Source: Guillardia theta CCMP2712 (Eukaryota > Cryptophyceae > Pyrenomonadales > Geminigeraceae). From it: DNA of 64,000 nucleotides. A model generated the notes under the pieces. That model saw only the letters and a list, made by a program, of their open reading frames with translations, was not told the origin of the DNA and did no database searches. Below, piece by piece: positions 59,801-64,000 of this stretch. The stretch covers positions 282,278 through 346,277 of the forward strand of contig NW_005434604.1 of the NCBI RefSeq assembly GCF_000315625.1, read 5' to 3'. A program made the translations under genes and the position numbers. Every line of letters begins with the position of its first letter. The first letter of the stretch is position 1.

Positions 59801-61789
59801 CTGGCTCCTAAGAAATCGCCGATGGGAGAAGATCCTGAGGAAGATTGGGATGATTGCAAGGACGTTCTGGGCAGAGACGAGGAGGAGGAGGAGGACGGAG
59901 ACGACGACGACGATGAGGAAGAGGAGGAGGAAACGGATTCAGATTCAGCAGAGGGAGAGGGAGAGGACAGATTAGGAGCGAACGACTCAGTACTTTTTCC
60001 CAAGTACGAGGACTTGGTGTTTGGTGAGATCGAAGAGAGAAACCCGGTGAGCATACCCAAAGAAGGTGTTGTACATTGCGCCTGATAGTTTCGCAGGAAA
60101 TCACTCCACAAGCTGCAGCCCTCCTGATCCGGGCTGAACCGACGGAGAAAAATCTGGTGGGGAGAGCGAGGAGAAGGAGGGAGGACTGACGGATGCTGAC
60201 GATGCAGATGCTGGTGAGAGCAGCGATGGAGAGGAGGGAGACGGGCTGGTTGAGAGCCTTCGATGAAGCAGGAGGGTGGAATGCCCTTGAGCGCTTGCTG
60301 GAAAGAGGGATGGAGGAGGAAGAGGAGCAAGATGGCAGCGACCGTGTGCTCGAGCATGCGCTGCGGTGCTTCCAAGTCCTCATGCAACTCAAGAGAGACA
60401 AGAAAGGAGGAAGCGAGACTGTCCGAGGAGAGCAGGTGGTCAAGGGGATGGTACGATGTGTGGAGAGGAGGTGAGAACAGATGCTTGCTCCATGATCGAT
60501 CCTTGTGATGTGCTTGTCAAACAGACTTCCCAACGTTCGCTCGGCTGCACTCTCTGCTATCGCTGCTACGATCCTGCAGGAGGACAAGACGTACGTGAAG
60601 CTCCTCCTCCCCGCCAACGACCTCATCTCTGACTGCTTTTCTCCTCCCGTCTCTCACTTTTCTCCTCCTCTTCCCGTCTCGTACTGCCCTCCTCCCTGGC
60701 CAGGTCTTCGTCTCAGGTGCTCCAGCAGCTGGAGGAGGAGGCGCGTCAAAAGCGCAGGAGAGGATATGCGAGCGAGCTCGTGAGGAGACTGAGGGAGGAG
60801 GAGGCGTGGGAGCTCAAAGTGAAGCACCTGGCTGTCATCCATCACCTCGCCTCCTCCCCTCCTGCCCTGGCGAGTCGATACCGAGTGAGTTTTTCTGTCT
60901 CTCCCTCCCCTTCTCTCCCGTTCTCCCTCTCGCTCTCTCTCCTTCCCCCACACTCTTCTCTCTCACTTCGACCTCCTCACTTGTTCGTCCTCCCCTCAAA
61001 TTTGGCAGATTCGCTGTGAGCTTGAACGTGCTGGTATGGTTCAAGTCTGCGCAGCGTTGCGAGCCGCGGCAGACATGGAGGTAAGGCTGGAAGGACGTTA
61101 GCGAAGTTCTTGACAAGTGTTGGTATGATGGCAGAAAGAAGCAATAAGTTGTGATACGGAGATGTTGCTCCGAGGACTCGATGAGTATGAAGAAGCTGAC
61201 AAGGTGAGGCGACAAGCTGAATGATTCCATGTGATGATTGCCGTCTTCGCCTCTTCCTGCCTCCTCCTCCGCCCCCATTCGTTTCCTCTTCTTTTCAGAT
61301 GGACAGAGATGCCTGCAAGAGGGTCAAAGATGTGGAGTCCCTTGCTGCCCTCTTGCATGCACGTGTAGGAGGAGGGGGAGGAGAAGGAGCAGGAGCAGGA
61401 GCAGCTTCGAACCTTCAGAAGTTTCTGCTGCATCTCATGGCGATGCCGGAGGATCTGCTGGAGGTGAGAGGGAGGGCAGTGAAGGGCTGGAGCTGAGGAG
61501 CGAACAGAAACACCTTGCTGTGGTCGAGGAGGAAGCGAGGATCAAATTGCCTTCCTTGCTCGAGGAGGCTGGGTGGGAGCAGGAGAAATTTGATTTCAGC
61601 TCCTCAGTTTCCCTTTCAACAGGAGGGGACTGGAGTTTCTTACGCAGAAAGCTGAGAAGGAAGGGGCTGAACGATCGGATGAGGGACGACGTGAGATACT
61701 TGGAGGTGAAAAACCCTCCTCCTCCTCCTCTTCCTCTTCCTCTTCCACTTCCTCTTCCTCCTCCTCCTGCTTCTCCTTCTCCTTGTTCA

Positions 61790-61862
<73 letters not shown>

Positions 61863-64000
61863 TCTTTCTAGTCTCCTCTTCCTCCCACTTTTCTGACACC
61901 TGCACCCGCTGTTACTTTTCCTGCTACTGCGGCCGCTTCTGCTGTTCACCTTCCACTGCGACCAACCTTTCCTCCGCCTCCTTCTTCCGCACTTCTTTGT
62001 CACCTCAAATCTCTGCTCCTGGGGATTGATCTTCTTTTTCAGATCAGGAGGAGCGGGCAGAAACAAAACAACAGCCGTCCCTTGTCGATGTTGCATTACT
62101 CCCACCATCTTCCCTTGGGCCTCCTCCTCCTCCGCCGCCGCCACCGCCACCACCTCCTCCTCCTCCCCCTCCTCCTCCTCTCCTGCCTCCTCTTGTATCC
62201 CCACCCCCGCCACCTCCGCCGCCGCCACTTCCTCTATCACAAGACAAGGCTCTTCCTCCTCCTCCTCCTCCTCCTCCCTTGCCTCTTGGTTCGGGACCTC
62301 CTCCTCCTCCTCCTCCTCCTCTAGGGTTAGGTCCTCCTCCACCACCACCAGCTCCTGGAGGGGGAAAGGCAACTAGCAAAGGAGAAGCAAAAACTGTGAA
62401 GTTGAAGGTGAGATGATTGAGACCAGGACGAGGACGTAGACAAAGAAGAATAGAAGGAGAGAGGAGGAGCAGGAGCAGGAGCAGGAGCAGAAGGTTGACG
62501 GCAAGCACGGGAGGTAAAGCAACTCCGCAGGTGCTGCACTGGAAGAAGCTGCCAGCGGGGAAGATCAGAAAGACGATCTGGGAAGAGCTTGGGCCTCCTC
62601 CTCCGGACATCCTTGACATGTAAGATAGAGCAGGAGGAGGGAATGGGAAGGAAAGGGAGAGTGAGGAATGAGCAGGGAAAAGAAAATGGGCAGGCAGGAG
62701 CGGGGGCAGGGGGGAGAGAGGAGGAGGTGGAGAAGGAGGACAGAAGGAGGAGATTCCTGGCTTATGCTGCTGTAACAGGAATGATCTACAAGATTTGTTC
62801 GCAGACATTCCAAAAGTTTCTTCTCAACCCAGTGAAATCCTCTCCTTGATCTGCTTCCCTTTGCCTGCCCTCCACCTTCACAGCCCCCCTCTCCTCCCTC
62901 CGCTTCTCCTCCTCGTCTTCTCCTCCACCAGCTGCTCCACCAACATCACCAACATCACCTCCTCCCTCCCTCCTCCTCGTTCTCCGTTCTTCTCTTCCTC
63001 CCTCCTCCTCCTTCCAGCTCTGCCGCTCCTCATTTCCTCTGGCCGTCTGTATTCTCATGCTGTTAGCAGAGAAGAAGGAGAGTACGCCGTCAAAGATTTC
63101 CCTACTGGACCTCAGGAGAGCGCAAACTGTCGGTATGACGAGAAGGCACGAGCGAGAGAGGGAGGGAGAGGGGGGGAGGAACAGGACGAGGACAGGACNN
63201 NNNNNNNNNNNNNNNNNNNNNNNNNNNNNNNNNNNNNNNNNNNNNNNNNNNNNNNNNNNNNNNNNNNNNNNNNNNNNNNNNNNNNNNNNNNNNNNNNNGG
63301 AGCGCCAGGGGTCAGCGGAAGGGACGGGAGAGGAGGAGTCCGAGGGGAGGAAGAGAAGGGTATCGAGGGGGGAGGCGAGCCAATCGTACTCCGAGTCAAG
63401 GGATGAGTAGAGAGAGAGCATGACGGGGAAGGGATAGAGGGGACGGGGACAAAAGGGAAGGATGAGGAGAGGGAGGGAGGATGAGAGGGAGTGAGGGAGG
63501 GAGGATGGGTGGGAGGGAGAGAGAGGAGGGAGGGAGGGAGGGAGGGAGGGAGGGAGGGAGGGAGGGAGGGAGGGAGGGAGGGAGGGAGGGAGGGAGGGAG
63601 GGAGAGTTGGCAAGGAGGGGTTATGGGGAGGGGGTGGAATCAGGGTAGGGACGAGTGAGATCCAGTATGTTGAGAGCATTAAAACCTAAGACGAAGAGGA
63701 AGAGAGACGAGCAATGAATGTTGTCATTTCAAACGTGTTAATGTCATTTTAAACGTGTTAATGTCATTTCAAACGTGTTAATGTCATTTCAAACGCGTTA
63801 ATGTCATTTCAAACGCCTTTTGGGCCGCCCTTGACACGTCAAGCAGGTCAAACTCCTCAAGAACTACCAAGGAGACCTCGAACTTTTGGCTCCTCCTGAC
63901 CTCCATTTCTTCAACCTGATGCAGGTATGTAGCCAGGCTCTCCTGCTCTCCTCTGACCCGAGCTCGCAGATTCCTCTGCTGGAGAGAAGGCTGGAGGCGT
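56853..64000 (+). CDS. formin with FHA, PDZ, PH, armadillo-like, FH1 and FH2 regions (3' partial)
   Basis: Actin nucleator/elongator. Exons in order: KKYLVGRHDGGNNILLDHVT, SRRHAWIFHQKEQ, IFLYDMSSNGTFVNGKE and VVLQDGDLIRFGDFPQTFRL form an FHA domain (57186-57565). FGLRLQRSEKGLEV ... LDVRTADRAQIDE and KGHVTICVMKGG look like a PDZ domain (57855-58240). EGYLWKKGKSFRMWQRRYYI, SSIFYYKTEKKYTLVDE and CETGKDLQEWVKVIQ form a PH domain (59129-59665). Helical formin-N (GBD/FH3-like) exons follow (TGWLRAFDEAGGWNALERLL near 60240 to about 61460). FH1 proline runs are at 62120-62370. FH2 begins VLHWKKLPAGKIRKTIWEE (near 62540), then KISLLDLRRAQTV (near 63100), and after the gap NYQGDLELLAPPDLHFFNLM. The start is uncertain: the frame is open back to about 56720. 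One gene is inferred from continuous same-strand exons. Confidence 0.8.
61793..61862. repeat. (TCA)n microsatellite in a formin intron
   Basis: About 23 TCA triplets following the exon that ends DDVRYLE. Confidence 0.9.
63199..63298. other. assembly gap (100 N)
   Basis: Exactly 100 N, a conventional unknown-length gap, inside the formin FH2 coding region or an adjacent intron. Confidence 1.
63516..63605. repeat. (GGGA)n microsatellite
   Basis: About 20 copies of GGGA in a formin intron, a probable cause of the nearby assembly gap. Confidence 0.9.
63721..63818. repeat. 20-bp tandem repeat in a formin intron
   Basis: Five copies of GTCATTTCAAACGTGTTAAT with a few substitutions, just before the exon that reads VKLLKNYQGDLELLAPP. 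Confidence 0.9.

Noticed and set aside
61596-62808. Long minus-strand frames rich in Glu or Gly opposite the formin
   Set aside because: They are antisense readings of the FH1 proline codons and the TCA microsatellite.

Overview
The window is eukaryotic nuclear DNA. Genes are split by very short GT-AG introns (most that I could place are 42-58 nt), the tRNA-Tyr gene has an intron, and there are LTR retrotransposons, microsatellites and a 100-base assembly gap. The lumazine synthase gene starts with a signal peptide followed by an A-A-F-A-P motif, the plastid-import leader typical of algae with a red secondary plastid. This, the tiny introns and the RWP-RK genes suggest a cryptophyte such as Guillardia. 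The organism is an inference; no marker gene in the window proves it.

Left part (1-23.5 kb): a long-form tRNase Z gene on the minus strand (about 583-6340), whose frame continues at the 3' end into a microsatellite-derived poly-Ser tail. A small coiled-coil gene follows at 6953-7622. Next is a 6-kb tandem duplication carrying three near-identical RWP-RK transcription-factor genes (8360-14366). A complete Ty1/copia element follows (15966-23442), with LTRs in which I see no difference, a 5-bp target duplication, a frame break and a gutted RNase H.

Middle part (23.5-50 kb): phosphatidylserine synthase (+), a two-RRM U1A/U2B''-type splicing protein (-) with an N-terminal signal peptide, plastid lumazine synthase (+), isocitrate lyase (-) with a possible mitochondrial leader exon, and a kinesin-3 motor (+) ending in a CaaX box. 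These are followed by an unknown signal-anchor protein (-), tRNA-Tyr, two inverted tRNA-Thr genes around a small coiled-coil gene, a three-repeat Myb/SHAQKYF factor (+), and a coiled-coil/ankyrin protein (-).

Right part (50-64 kb): a decayed second copia element, then an array of about 20 degenerate ~100-bp units linked to Cys-x2-Cys zinc-module exons on the minus strand. A large formin (+) with FHA, PDZ, PH, armadillo-like, FH1 and FH2 regions runs off the right edge.

Genes are not in operons; neighbours are mostly convergent or divergent. Three of the four clear divergent intergenic gaps hold CCGG-rich islands with CAGTGA motifs. The metabolic and cell-structure genes do not form one pathway. 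The most notable items are the signal-peptide spliceosomal protein (a candidate periplastid/nucleomorph factor), the CaaX-tailed kinesin-3, the FHA-PDZ-PH formin and the zinc-module repeat array.
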